64,000 nt of DNA from RGIG4608 sp045651165 (GCA_045651165.1 JAZRRX010000058.1:1-64000); one strand, 5' to 3'; shown: positions 1-8,212, counted from the stretch's first letter. Notes: generated from the letters alone by a model not told the origin. Made by a program: numbers and translations.

Positions 1-36
1 AGCTGACTGATACTAATAGCCCGAGGGCTTGAACCT
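1..36 (+). rRNA. 23S rRNA, 3' end (partial)
   Basis: The first bases match the conserved 3' terminus of bacterial 23S rRNA (GCTGACTGATACTAATA followed by a GAGGGCTTGAACC-like closing strand). The gene enters from the left edge, so only the last ~36 nt are visible and the exact end is approximate. A terminator lies about 100 nt downstream and no 5S rRNA follows. Confidence 0.9.
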
Positions 37-135
37 TCCTAACTTAAGAAAGGTCTCAAGCGTTACACAAATTACTTGAGTTTCTACCTTAATCTAATTC
101 TTTATTCGGTTTTCAATGCTCAATCGGGCATTAAG

Positions 136-163
136 AAAGCACCTGTTTACAGGTGCTTTTTTT
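136..163 (+). terminator. Rho-independent terminator of the rRNA operon
   Basis: Perfect stem AGCACCTGT/ACAGGTGCT (138-146 with 149-157) followed by a run of seven T. It ends transcription coming out of the 23S gene. Confidence 0.9.
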
Positions 164-167
164 GTTG

Positions 168-196
168 TTGACAAAATTATTTATTAGTGCTAAAAT
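168..196 (+). promoter_or_regulatory. Sigma-A promoter of the LRR lipoprotein gene
   Basis: TTGACA at 168-173, 17-bp spacer, TAAAAT at 191-196, about 47 nt before the start codon. It lies just after the rRNA terminator, so the lipoprotein is transcribed independently. Confidence 0.85.
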
Positions 197-242
197 ATAT
201 TTAAATATGCCGACTGGCTGAAATAGGAAAGAAGAAAAGATT

Positions 243-1604
243 ATGAAAAAGATTTTATCATTTGTATTAATTGTGTTTGTTTCGGCACTTAACATTGCAC
301 TTGTGTCTTGTGAAAATAGTGAACAAGTAGAAACAATACTCACAACAACTACAATCACCACTACAACCACTAGTACAACTACTGAAACAACTACACAAGA
401 AGATCCTATTGAACCACCATCTGATACTCACGAGCATTCATACACTGAAGTAGTAACTAACCCTACTTGTACAGAGAAGGGCTATACGACATATACTTGC
501 GAATGTAGTGATAGTTATGTGGATGATTATGTTGATGCGGATGGGCATAGTTTCGGAGATTGGATAACCGTAAAAGAAGCTACGGTAACCGAAGAAGGTA
601 GAAAAGAAAGAAGTTGTAATTGTGGAGAAATAGATTTTGAGATTATTCCAGCAAAGGTATCTCAAGGTTTTGAATTTACACTTAATACTGATGGAGTAAG
701 TTATTCTTTAACTGGTATTGGTACTTGTACCGATACTGAAATTGGTATTCCAAGCACATTTAACGGATTGCCTGTTACAAGCATCGCTTCAAGAGCATTT
801 AAAGATTGCACCACAATCACGAGTATAACGATTCCTGATTCGGTAACAAATATTGGCTCTCAAGCTTTTTATGGTTGTACTGCGCTCACAAGCGTTGAAA
901 TGCCTACATCTATAAAGGTTATTTACAGTGGCACATTCTATGGTTGTAAATCTCTTACAAGTATAGAAATACCCGACAGTGTAACGAGAATAGATAGTAA
1001 TGCATTTATTGATTGCGAATCTCTTACAAGTATAGTGATACCTGATTCTGTAACAAGTATTGGTGGTTCTGCGTTTAGAGAATGTCAATCACTTACGAGT
1101 GTAAAAATTTCCAACTCTGTGACAACTATTGAGAGTCATACATTTTATCTTTGCTCTTCGTTGACAAATATAGTTATTCCTGACTCTGTGACACATATTT
1201 ATTCTGATGCATTTGCTTTGTGTTCATCAATCACAAGTATAGAATTTCCCAATTCTGTGAAAGTTATTTTTGATCGTGCATTCCAAAATTGTGCCTCTCT
1301 TTCAAGTATCGTTTTTTCTAATTCTATTACAATGATTGGTGTTCAAGCATTTGCTGGTTGCAAATCCCTCACAAGCATAGTAATTCCTGAGTCAGTGACG
1401 CGTATTGATGAAAGAGCATTTTCCTCTTGTGCCTCTCTTGAAACTATAGTAATTCCTGACACTGTTACAAAACTTGGTCGATATACCTTCCAATATTGTG
1501 ATAAACTTACAATTTACTGCGAAGCAACAGCTCTGCCTGAAAACTGGAATATTGATTGGAACATTTCTAGGAGACCTGTCGTTTGGGGTTATACAGGAGA
1601 ATAA
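243..1604 (+). CDS. LRR_5 (BspA-like) leucine-rich repeat lipoprotein
   Basis: Surface lipoprotein of 453 aa. The N-terminus is a lipoprotein signal peptide with lipobox LVSC (lipid-modified Cys23). A Thr-rich linker (about residues 33-51) follows, then a His/Cys-containing segment (about 60-130) of a type common in clostridial surface proteins. Roughly residues 170-430 are tandem BspA-like LRR_5 repeats with the recurring pattern SLTSI.IPDSVT.I...AF..C. Such repeats usually serve adhesion or protein-protein binding at the cell surface; the ligand cannot be read from sequence. The start has an AG-rich ribosome site (GGAAAGAAG). It is a single-gene unit between its own promoter and terminator. 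The Thr linker is encoded by ACA/ACT-type short repeats that could slip. Confidence 0.9.
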   Translation: MKKILSFVLIVFVSALNIALVSCENSEQVETILTTTTITTTTTSTTTETTTQEDPIEPPSDTHEHSYTEVVTNPTCTEKGYTTYTCECSDSYVDDYVDADGHSFGDWITVKEATVTEEGRKERSCNCGEIDFEIIPAKVSQGFEFTLNTDGVSYSLTGIGTCTDTEIGIPSTFNGLPVTSIASRAFKDCTTITSITIPDSVTNIGSQAFYGCTALTSVEMPTSIKVIYSGTFYGCKSLTSIEIPDSVTRIDSNAFIDCESLTSIVIPDSVTSIGGSAFRECQSLTSVKISNSVTTIESHTFYLCSSLTNIVIPDSVTHIYSDAFALCSSITSIEFPNSVKVIFDRAFQNCASLSSIVFSNSITMIGVQAFAGCKSLTSIVIPESVTRIDERAFSSCASLETIVIPDTVTKLGRYTFQYCDKLTIYCEATALPENWNIDWNISRRPVVWGYTGE

Positions 1605-1621
1605 ATTAATAACAATTTATA

Positions 1622-1650
1622 AGGAGAACCGCGTTAGGTTCTCCTTTTTT
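1622..1650 (+). terminator. Rho-independent terminator after the LRR lipoprotein
   Basis: Stem AGGAGAACC/GGTTCTCCT (1622-1630 with 1637-1645) followed by TTTTT. Confidence 0.9.
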
Positions 1651-1672
1651 ATTGCTTTATTCAATTATTATC

Positions 1673-1702
1673 TTGACATTTTTATGGTAAGTAGGTTATA
1701 AT
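1673..1702 (+). promoter_or_regulatory. Promoter of the transketolase operon
   Basis: TTGACA at 1673-1678 and TATAAT at 1697-1702 (18-bp spacer), about 54 nt upstream of the first transketolase subunit. Confidence 0.8.
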
Positions 1703-1755
1703 AACAATATAGAATGAGGTTTTATATGCCTTAATAACAAAAGTGAGGAATTGTA

Positions 1756-2586
1756 ATGAACGAGACAAGAATTAGAGAGTTAAAAAACATTGCAAACGAC
1801 ATTAGAATTGGCATTATTGACGCTACACATGCGGCAAAATCAGGACATCCAGGTGGATCTCTCTCCATTGCCGACATTTTGACATATCTCTATTTTGAGG
1901 AGATGAATATTGATCCCAAAAATCCTAGAATGGAAAACAGAGACAGATTTGTTCTCTCAAAGGGACACACAGCTCCAGGTCTTTATGCGACTTTGGCACA
2001 CAGAGGATTTTTCCCTGTGGAAGATCTTGTTACCTTGCGTAAAATCGACTCTTATTTGCAGGGACATCCCGATATGCACAAGGTTCCTGGCGTTGATATG
2101 TCCTCAGGTTCATTGGGACTTGGCATTTCCAGCGCTTGTGGTATGGCACTTGCAGGAAAGATAGACAACAAGGACTATCGTGTTTATACTATCATCGGTG
2201 ACGGCGAGAGCGAGGAAGGTCAGGTTTGGGAGGCGGCTATGTTTGCTTCTCACTACAAGCTCGACAATCTTTGTGTAATTCTCGACCTCAACGGTCTTCA
2301 GATTGATGGCCCTATCACAGAGGTTATGAATCCCACACCCCACGACAAGAAGTTTGAGGCGTTTGGATTCCACGTTATCACCATTGACGGACACGATTGG
2401 GGTCAAATTGAGGCGGCTTTTGCAGAAGCTGAAACGGTAAAAGGTCAGCCCACTGTGATTATTGCAAAGACAACCAAGGGCAAGGACGTTTCGTTTATGG
2501 AAAACTCGGTTAACTGGCACGGTGCGGCTCCCAATGATGAACAGCACGCGCAGGCGATAGCTGAGCTTAAGACAAGATTTATATAA
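1756..2586 (+). CDS. Transketolase, N-terminal (TPP-binding) subunit
   Basis: 276 aa, the usual size of the N-terminal half of a split transketolase. It binds thiamine pyrophosphate and, with the next gene, transfers two-carbon ketol units in the non-oxidative pentose phosphate pathway in the cytoplasm. The GHPGGSLS segment, the GDGESEEGQVWEA metal-TPP motif and the downstream LNGLQIDG region are all present. AGGA precedes the ATG. It is followed 15 nt later by the C-terminal subunit, forming an operon from the promoter at 1673. Two-subunit transketolases are common in Clostridia and archaea. Confidence 0.95.
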   Translation: MNETRIRELKNIANDIRIGIIDATHAAKSGHPGGSLSIADILTYLYFEEMNIDPKNPRMENRDRFVLSKGHTAPGLYATLAHRGFFPVEDLVTLRKIDSYLQGHPDMHKVPGVDMSSGSLGLGISSACGMALAGKIDNKDYRVYTIIGDGESEEGQVWEAAMFASHYKLDNLCVILDLNGLQIDGPITEVMNPTPHDKKFEAFGFHVITIDGHDWGQIEAAFAEAETVKGQPTVIIAKTTKGKDVSFMENSVNWHGAAPNDEQHAQAIAELKTRFI

Positions 2587-2601
2587 TAGGAGGGCAAGAC
2601 A

Positions 2602-3543
2602 ATGGCAGACGTTAAGAAAATTGCAACAAGAGAAGCTTATGGTAATGCACTTTGTGAGCTTGCTCCCAAATATGATTTTGTGGTACTTGACGCAGACCTT
2701 GCGGCAGCTACAAAGACAGGAATGTTTAAAAAACAGTTTCCTGATAGATTTTTTGATTGCGGTATTGCAGAGGGCAATATGATGAGTGTTGCGGCAGGTA
2801 TTGCATCAACAGGAAAGCCCGTTTTTGCTTCGTCCTTTGCGATGTTTGCTTCAGGACGTGCTTTTGAGCAGGTTAGAAACTCAATCGGTTATCCTCATCT
2901 CAACGTTAAAATTGGTGCTACTCACGGTGGTATTTCCGTTGGTGAGGACGGTGCAACTCATCAGTGTAACGAGGATTTTGCATTAATGCGTTCTATCCCC
3001 GGTATGGTGATTATCAATCCTTGTGATGCAGTTGAAGCAAGAGCAGCTGTTGAGGCATCTCTTTTGCACGATGGCCCCGTTTATATGCGATTTGGTAGAT
3101 ACGCGCTTCCCATTCTCAATGACGAAGATTACAAATTTGAGCTTGGCAAGGGTGTTTTGATGGCTGACGGTACTGACGTGACACTTGTTGGTACGGGCTT
3201 TATGGTTAATACTTGCCTTGAGGCAAAGGAATTGCTCGAAAAAGAGGGAATTTCTGCTCGCGTAATTAATATTCACACAATTAAGCCCATTGACAAGGAT
3301 ATTCTTGTTAAGGCGGCGCGTGAAACAGGTGCGCTTGTTACTGCTGAGGAGCACACAATCTATGGTGGTCTTGGCTCTGCAGTAGCTGAGGTACTTGTTG
3401 AAAATTCACCCGTGCCTATGGCAAGAGTTGGTGTAGAAGACACCTTCGGTCGTTCGGGTACAGTTCCTGCACTTATGGAATATTACGGACTTACTGCCGA
3501 GAATATTGCAAAGAAAGCCAAGGAAGTTATTAGTAGAAAATAA
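2602..3543 (+). CDS. Transketolase, C-terminal subunit
   Basis: 313 aa, carrying the pyrimidine-binding domain and the C-terminal regulatory domain of transketolase; it completes the enzyme with the preceding gene. The DCGIAEGNMMSVAAGIA segment contains the catalytic Glu that activates thiamine pyrophosphate, and the C-terminal part (about 190-313) is the transketolase_C fold. GGAGGG precedes the ATG at good distance. DXP synthase has a similar layout, but the separate-subunit arrangement and the length fit split transketolase. The next gene, mreC, starts 21 nt later and may be cotranscribed. Confidence 0.95.
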   Translation: MADVKKIATREAYGNALCELAPKYDFVVLDADLAAATKTGMFKKQFPDRFFDCGIAEGNMMSVAAGIASTGKPVFASSFAMFASGRAFEQVRNSIGYPHLNVKIGATHGGISVGEDGATHQCNEDFALMRSIPGMVIINPCDAVEARAAVEASLLHDGPVYMRFGRYALPILNDEDYKFELGKGVLMADGTDVTLVGTGFMVNTCLEAKELLEKEGISARVINIHTIKPIDKDILVKAARETGALVTAEEHTIYGGLGSAVAEVLVENSPVPMARVGVEDTFGRSGTVPALMEYYGLTAENIAKKAKEVISRK

Positions 3544-3564
3544 AGTTATTTATAGAGGTTAAAA

Positions 3565-4392
3565 ATGCGTTATTTTAAGAACAAGTTTTTTATAATATGC
3601 TTTACCGTGGTGCTTTGCTTGACGGTTTTTTCCGTTGTGCTTTCAGCAAGCGGACACGCATGGTTCTTAAAAGACGCATTTAACGTTATTTCCACTCCGT
3701 TTAGAGCTGCATTCAATTATTGTGCGGACGGAATTACGGGATTTTTTGATTATTTTACTGAATTTGACCGAATTTCTGCCGAAAATGAGGCATTAAGACA
3801 AGAAAATGAGGAACTCAAGAAGATTCAAAGCGACCTTGAGGTGCTCAAAGAGGAGAATGCTTGGCTTAAAGATTTCCTTGATGTGAAAAATCACAACACT
3901 ACCTTTGAATTTACTGATGCCACGGTTGTGGGTAAAAATTCGGGAGCATCACACAGCACTTTGACACTTAACAAGGGCTCACTTCATGGAATCGAAAAGG
4001 GAATGGTGGTTATCACGGGTCAGGGTGTTGTTGGTAGAGTAACCGAGGTTGGACTTAATACAAGTGAGGTGCTTTGCATTACTGATATTTCTTCTTCAGT
4101 TGGCGCACTTATTGAGCGCTCTGCTATGATAGGTATAGTTGAAGGATACTACGAAAACGAATGTCGTTTTCTTTACACCACGGGATTTGCTGATATTTCA
4201 AATATTGCAGTTGGTGACGTGGTTTTGAGTAGCGGTAGCGGAAGTATATATCCATATGGTCTTAAAATTGGTACTGTTACCGAAATTACACTTGACGATG
4301 CGAGTCGTTCGGTAATCGCGACTATAAAATCTGCGGTTGATTTTGAAAATATTAGTAGAGTTATGATAATCAAATCATTTAAGGTTGAATAG
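3565..4392 (+). CDS. mreC: Rod shape-determining protein MreC
   Basis: 275-aa bitopic membrane protein of the elongasome, scaffolding lateral cell-wall synthesis outside the membrane. Residues about 8-30 form one transmembrane segment. Residues about 72-115 are a heptad-rich coiled coil (ENEALRQENEELKK), and the rest is the paired beta-barrel MreC domain with GIEKGMVVITGQGVVGRV. Length is typical. Unlike the usual mreB-mreC-mreD cluster, neither mreB nor mreD is adjacent; the neighbours are transketolase and nth. The start has a GAGG site 6-7 nt upstream. Confidence 0.92.
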   Translation: MRYFKNKFFIICFTVVLCLTVFSVVLSASGHAWFLKDAFNVISTPFRAAFNYCADGITGFFDYFTEFDRISAENEALRQENEELKKIQSDLEVLKEENAWLKDFLDVKNHNTTFEFTDATVVGKNSGASHSTLTLNKGSLHGIEKGMVVITGQGVVGRVTEVGLNTSEVLCITDISSSVGALIERSAMIGIVEGYYENECRFLYTTGFADISNIAVGDVVLSSGSGSIYPYGLKIGTVTEITLDDASRSVIATIKSAVDFENISRVMIIKSFKVE

Positions 4393-4393
4393 A

Positions 4394-5053
4394 ATGAAAA
4401 AATCTGATAAAAAAGAAAAAATTGCCGAGATTATTGTTGAACTCAAAAAAATATATCCAGAGGCAGTTTGTGCACTTGAATTTGACGGTGAGCCGTGGAA
4501 GCTTCTCGTTATGGGACGTCTTTCGGCTCAGTGTACGGACGCGCGAGTGAATATTGTTTGCAGGGAGTTGTTTGCAAAATTTCCAACTTGTGAAAGTTTG
4601 GCATATGCGAGTTATGAAGAAATTGAAGATATTATTCGTCCCTGTGGACTTTTTAGAACAAAGGCAAAGAATATTAAGGATGCTTGTTTGATGCTTCATG
4701 AGGAGTATCAAGGCAATTTGCCTTGCGATATGGACGAACTTTTAAAATTCCCAGGAGTTGGTCGCAAAATTGCCAATCTTTTGCTCGGTGATATATTCCA
4801 CAAACCCGCAATCGTTGCTGATACGCATATGATAAGAATTTGTGGTCGATTTGGTATGTATCCTCAAAAGTTAAAAGACCCCCATAAAGTTGAAATTATT
4901 ATGTCAGAGCTTGTTGAATCGGATGAGCAGAGTGATCTTTGTCATAGAATAGTTCAGTTTGGCAGAGATGTATGCTCGGCTCGTGCGCCTCAATGTCACA
5001 AATGTCCGATATCTCACCTTTGCGAGATGGGAAGGAAGTCACAAAATGTTTGA
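4394..5053 (+). CDS. nth: Endonuclease III (DNA glycosylase/AP lyase)
   Basis: Base-excision repair glycosylase for oxidised pyrimidines with AP-lyase activity. I chose the ATG at 4394 (219 aa) over the in-frame TTG at 4385, which overlaps the mreC stop and leaves no room for a ribosome site; AAGG at 4381-4384 serves the ATG. The helix-hairpin-helix LLKFPGVGRKIANLLLG holds the catalytic Lys, and VADTH holds the catalytic Asp. The C-terminal [4Fe-4S] loop has the canonical C-x6-C-x2-C-x5-C spacing. The stop overlaps the following kinase start by 8 nt, indicating translational coupling. Confidence 0.95.
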   Translation: MKKSDKKEKIAEIIVELKKIYPEAVCALEFDGEPWKLLVMGRLSAQCTDARVNIVCRELFAKFPTCESLAYASYEEIEDIIRPCGLFRTKAKNIKDACLMLHEEYQGNLPCDMDELLKFPGVGRKIANLLLGDIFHKPAIVADTHMIRICGRFGMYPQKLKDPHKVEIIMSELVESDEQSDLCHRIVQFGRDVCSARAPQCHKCPISHLCEMGRKSQNV

Positions 5054-5552
5054 AAGTAATATAACCCTTATTGGAATGCCAGGGGCTGGAAAAAGCACAG
5101 TTGGTATTGTTCTTGCAAAGATGCTTTGTAAGAATTTTATTGATGCAGATCTTGTTATTCAGCATAACGAAGGTAAAAGATTACATAAGATAATAGATGA
5201 GATAGGTAATGAGAGATTTTTAAAGCTCGAAAATAGCACCTTGGCTAATATGAAGGTACATAACTCTATCATTTCAACCGGTGGCTCTGCAATTTTTGGC
5301 AAGGAAGCAATGGCGCATTTGAAAAAGACGTCCACTGTGGTCTATCTAAAGGTGTCTTATGATATTATTGAAAAACGTCTTGGAAATCTAAAACGTCGTG
5401 GCGTTATTTTGGATGAGGGACAGACCTTGCGTGATATTTATGATATACGCACACCTCTTTATGAAAGTTATGCCGATATCATTATCGAGTGCGACAATGA
5501 AAGCGATATTCAAGCAACTGCTATGAAGATTGCAGAATATTTTGAAAACTAA
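5046..5552 (+). CDS. Shikimate kinase-family protein (divergent)
   Basis: 168 aa, P-loop kinase of the shikimate kinase family, which phosphorylates shikimate on the way to chorismate. The start at 5046 is preceded by GGAAGG and overlaps nth by 8 nt; a longer in-frame start at 4959 lies deep within nth and is rejected. Visible motifs are the Walker A GMPGAGKST, the DAD magnesium/substrate motif, a lid Arg pair (KRRGVIL) and the RTPLYE motif. Two substrate-site positions look altered by eye: the usual GGG is GGS (STGGSAIF), and the usual FR.xE reads FLKLE. It may therefore be a shikimate kinase paralogue with another substrate. No other aro genes are nearby. Confidence 0.75.
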   Translation: MFESNITLIGMPGAGKSTVGIVLAKMLCKNFIDADLVIQHNEGKRLHKIIDEIGNERFLKLENSTLANMKVHNSIISTGGSAIFGKEAMAHLKKTSTVVYLKVSYDIIEKRLGNLKRRGVILDEGQTLRDIYDIRTPLYESYADIIIECDNESDIQATAMKIAEYFEN

Positions 5553-5659
5553 AAAATGTTGTATTTTGCCATTATTTTAGTCATTTTTCACAGTGAATGA
5601 ACGCTATGTTTATACTTTTTGTACAATGGGGAGAATTGAAAATAATCTCCAAAAACCCT

Positions 5660-5688
5660 TTGACAAAACAAATAAAAAAGTATATAAT
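5660..5688 (+). promoter_or_regulatory. Promoter of the 77-aa protein / tRNA-Leu unit
   Basis: TTGACA (5660-5665), 17-bp spacer, TATAAT (5683-5688): perfect sigma-A consensus, a strong promoter about 35 nt upstream of a small protein gene. Confidence 0.9.
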
Positions 5689-5723
5689 GTATGAGTAAAA
5701 ATAAAATTTGAAGGAGAATGACG

Positions 5724-5957
5724 ATGAACAAGGTAATTTGCAAGGTTACATATGATACAGAAGTAGATACTCTCGTAAAGAAGGTTACTTTTGGTTACTA
5801 TGGCGATCCCGCTGGTTATGAAGAAATCCTTTTCGTAACAGCAAAGGGCAACTACTATCTCTACGGTAATGGTGGCGCTGAGTCCGTTTACCCCACAGAG
5901 AGCATCAAGAGAATGAGCAAAGCAAACGCTGAAGCTTGGCTTGCTTCTCACAACTAA
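5724..5957 (+). CDS. Small conserved-looking hypothetical protein (77 aa)
   Basis: Function not recognised. The 77-aa product is soluble with no signal peptide or membrane segment. It is mainly beta-prone in its first 55 residues (KVTFGYYGDPAGYEEILFVT) and ends in a short helical part (SKANAEAWLASHN). I chose the ATG at 5724 because AAGGAG (5711-5716) sits 7 nt before it; the ATG at 5718 is only 1 nt from that site. A perfect-consensus promoter and optimal ribosome site predict high expression. A small hairpin (GGGGAG/CTCCCC, 5971-5989) without a T-run lies between its stop and tRNA-Leu, so the two may share a transcript. Confidence 0.8.
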   Translation: MNKVICKVTYDTEVDTLVKKVTFGYYGDPAGYEEILFVTAKGNYYLYGNGGAESVYPTESIKRMSKANAEAWLASHN

Positions 5958-5970
5958 TTGAAACACAAAA

Positions 5971-5989
5971 GGGGAGTTTAATGCTCCCC
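5971..5989 (+). other. Short hairpin between small CDS and tRNA-Leu
   Basis: GGGGAG (5971-5976) pairs with CTCCCC (5984-5989). No T-tract follows, and tRNA-Leu begins 5 nt later. It could be a processing signal freeing the tRNA 5' end, or a weak attenuator. Confidence 0.45.
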
Positions 5990-5994
5990 AATAT

Positions 5995-6078
5995 GCACCA
6001 ATGGCGGAATTGGCAGACGCGCTAGACTTAGGATCTAGTGTCCCCGACGTGAAGGTTCAAGTCCTTTTTGGTGCACCA
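5995..6078 (+). tRNA. tRNA-Leu (anticodon UAG)
   Basis: An 84-nt class II tRNA. Acceptor GCACCAA (5995-6001) pairs with TTGGTGC (6068-6074), and the CCA is encoded (6076-6078). The anticodon arm is CTAGA-CTTAGGA-TCTAG, giving anticodon UAG for CUN leucine codons. The long variable arm (CCCCGACGTG region) and the GGTTCAAGTCC T-arm are as expected for tRNA-Leu. Confidence 0.95.
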
Positions 6079-6080
6079 TT

Positions 6081-6112
6081 CCCTCTCTATTAGAAATAGA
6101 GAGGGATTTTTA
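6081..6112 (+). terminator. Terminator after tRNA-Leu
   Basis: 10-bp perfect stem CCCTCTCTAT/ATAGAGAGGG (6081-6090 with 6096-6105) followed by ATTTTTAT. Confidence 0.88.
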
Positions 6113-6136
6113 TTGTTCTATATTTATCAAAATATA

Positions 6137-6165
6137 TTGAAATATGTCAAATATTGTGCTAAAAT
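6137..6165 (+). promoter_or_regulatory. Promoter of the M6 protease lipoprotein
   Basis: TTGAAA (6137-6142), 17-bp spacer, TAAAAT (6160-6165), about 32 nt upstream of the coding region. Confidence 0.75.
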
Positions 6166-6196
6166 AAATTTAGATATACTTTTTTAGGAGGATAGA

Positions 6197-8179
6197 ATGA
6201 TGAGAAAGATATTAAGTTTGGTTTTGGTGCTTGTTTTGATTTTATCATTATTTGCTTCTTGCAAAAACGATAATGATAACAATATTACGAGTACAAGTAC
6301 CACAACTCCTACCACAACTACTACATCTTCTACAACTACGACAGCAAAACCTACAACTACAACCAAACCTACAACTACCACGACAACCAATAATGGTGGT
6401 GGCAACGATCCATCAGAGGATCATATTTATAACGACTTCACTGATGAAGAAAAAGAGCTTTTCAGAGAATACGTAGGTACTTCTATTTGGTTTATTCCCA
6501 ATGATGAATACTACGTTGAGGAATACACGTTTGATTATGAAGACGGCACGGGTGAGTACGGAGTTAATTTCTATACCTATGGTAACACTCAAGAAGAATT
6601 TGACTATTATAAATCGATAATAGATTGGATGTACGACTTCGATGATTCTGCGGAAGATGAATACGGAGATACTTGGTATTACTATACTGTAAATAATTAC
6701 TATTATCTTGATATGTCATACTATTACAGTGATGGTGAATACGTAGTTGATGTGTATGTATATTATATAGATGAAATGACTAGCTCGGGTGGTGGTACAA
6801 ACACGGGCTCGGGCACAGGTTCGGGCGGATCTTCTTCAACCGATGCTAATGTTATTACCAATGCAGGCGTAGGGCTTCCCACAGGAACTAATGGTATATT
6901 CAACGTTGATTTTACAAAAGCGGACAAGGTTAAGGACGTAACAGACCAAGGTTATTATCTTGACGGCTGTCCCACAACAGGTTCTCCTGCAGTGCTTGTA
7001 ATTCCTGTACAGTTTAAAGATGTTACGGCTGCAAGCAAGGAATACACAATTTCCGCGCTTGTTAATGCCTTTTCGCAGGGTGGTGAAACTGACTACTACT
7101 CAGTTTATGACTATTACTATATTTCAAGCTACGGTCAGCTCACACTTGACATAACTGTTCTTGACTATTGGTTCACTCCTGAAAATAGTAGTAGCTATTA
7201 TTATAATGCAACGTATGATTACTATGGTGATCAAGTTGCTATTGGTGACCAGTTGATTCTTGACGAAGCACTTGCATATCTTGAGGACACTATGGACCTT
7301 TCAAAATTTGACTCTGATAATAATGGTATAATTGATTCCGTAGTTCTTATTAATACTCTTGATATTGGTGAAGAAGATTTCTATTGGGCATATCGCTATT
7401 GGAATATCTATACTGATGATGAAGGTTATTACTATGAATATGACGGAGTTTCTGCAAACGATTATGTTTGGGCATCTTATCAGTTCCTTTATGAGAGTTA
7501 TGATGAGAATGGAGATGTTAATTATGATGATACTTCGGTAAGAAACACCTATACATTTATTCACGAGTTTTCTCATATTCTTGGTCTTGATGACTATTAT
7601 GATACATCATATTCCGATAACGCACTTCTTCTTGATGGATGCGATATGATGGATGGTATGACTGGCGACCACAATGCTTTCTCAAAGTTCAATCTTGGTT
7701 GGCTTACAACATCAAGACTTGTTGTTACAAGTGGTAGCGTAACGCTTACTCTTGAGGATTTTTCAAAGAACGGGGATACAATCATTATTGCAAACAACTG
7801 GAACGAAAAACTCGGTGTATATCAGGAATATTATGTTCTTATGTATTACAAAAACACAGGACTTAATGGTGGGGATGATTACGGATATTTCTCTCGCGAT
7901 GGTGTTGTAGTTTATCATGTAAATGCATCTCTTTATTCTGAAGAATTTGATGGTGAAATGTATTACGATATTTATAACAACAATACGGACTCTTCCGACC
8001 AATACGGAACAGAGGATAATCTTATTGAATTTATAAAGTCAGCTGAAGATACTTTCACATACGTTGTTGGCGACACAATGCCTTCAGTAACTGATGATAA
8101 CGGAGAAGTGCTTGGATATAGCTTTGTCATTGATGCTCTTACAAGCGAATATGCAACAATTACATTTACAGCAAAATAA
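6197..8179 (+). CDS. M6-family metalloprotease lipoprotein
   Basis: Surface-anchored zinc metalloprotease of 660 aa. It has a lipoprotein signal peptide with lipobox FASC (Cys22), a long Thr-rich linker (about 30-65), a Tyr/Asp-rich domain of unknown role (about 75-195), a Gly/Ser linker (SSGGGTNTGSGTGSGG), and an M6 (immune inhibitor A-like) peptidase domain from about 225. The zinc site is HEFSHILGLDDYYD at 456-469, the M6 pattern HExxHxxGxxD, followed by a GCDMMDGM Met-turn-like segment. Substrate unknown; probably extracellular protein degradation. Two in-frame ATGs exist (6197 and 6200); AGGAGG at 6186-6191 suits either, slightly favouring 6200. Confidence 0.88.
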   Translation: MMRKILSLVLVLVLILSLFASCKNDNDNNITSTSTTTPTTTTTSSTTTTAKPTTTTKPTTTTTTNNGGGNDPSEDHIYNDFTDEEKELFREYVGTSIWFIPNDEYYVEEYTFDYEDGTGEYGVNFYTYGNTQEEFDYYKSIIDWMYDFDDSAEDEYGDTWYYYTVNNYYYLDMSYYYSDGEYVVDVYVYYIDEMTSSGGGTNTGSGTGSGGSSSTDANVITNAGVGLPTGTNGIFNVDFTKADKVKDVTDQGYYLDGCPTTGSPAVLVIPVQFKDVTAASKEYTISALVNAFSQGGETDYYSVYDYYYISSYGQLTLDITVLDYWFTPENSSSYYYNATYDYYGDQVAIGDQLILDEALAYLEDTMDLSKFDSDNNGIIDSVVLINTLDIGEEDFYWAYRYWNIYTDDEGYYYEYDGVSANDYVWASYQFLYESYDENGDVNYDDTSVRNTYTFIHEFSHILGLDDYYDTSYSDNALLLDGCDMMDGMTGDHNAFSKFNLGWLTTSRLVVTSGSVTLTLEDFSKNGDTIIIANNWNEKLGVYQEYYVLMYYKNTGLNGGDDYGYFSRDGVVVYHVNASLYSEEFDGEMYYDIYNNNTDSSDQYGTEDNLIEFIKSAEDTFTYVVGDTMPSVTDDNGEVLGYSFVIDALTSEYATITFTAK

Positions 8180-8184
8180 TATTA

Positions 8185-8212
8185 AAGGGCTTGGAGTTTT
8201 CCAAGCCCTTAT
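8185..8212. terminator. Bidirectional terminator, M6 protease / SpoU methyltransferase
   Basis: Perfect stem AAGGGCTTGG/CCAAGCCCTT (8185-8194 with 8201-8210) between convergent genes. AT-rich flanks are present on both sides, but the T-runs are short. Confidence 0.75.

Noticed and set aside
4385..4393. TTG start for endonuclease III
   Set aside because: It lies inside the mreC stop region without a ribosome site; ATG 4394 has AAGG at proper distance.
4959..5045. 29-residue N-terminal extension of the shikimate kinase-like protein
   Set aside because: It lies within nth coding sequence, and the ATG at 5046 has GGAAGG upstream and a normal P-loop distance.
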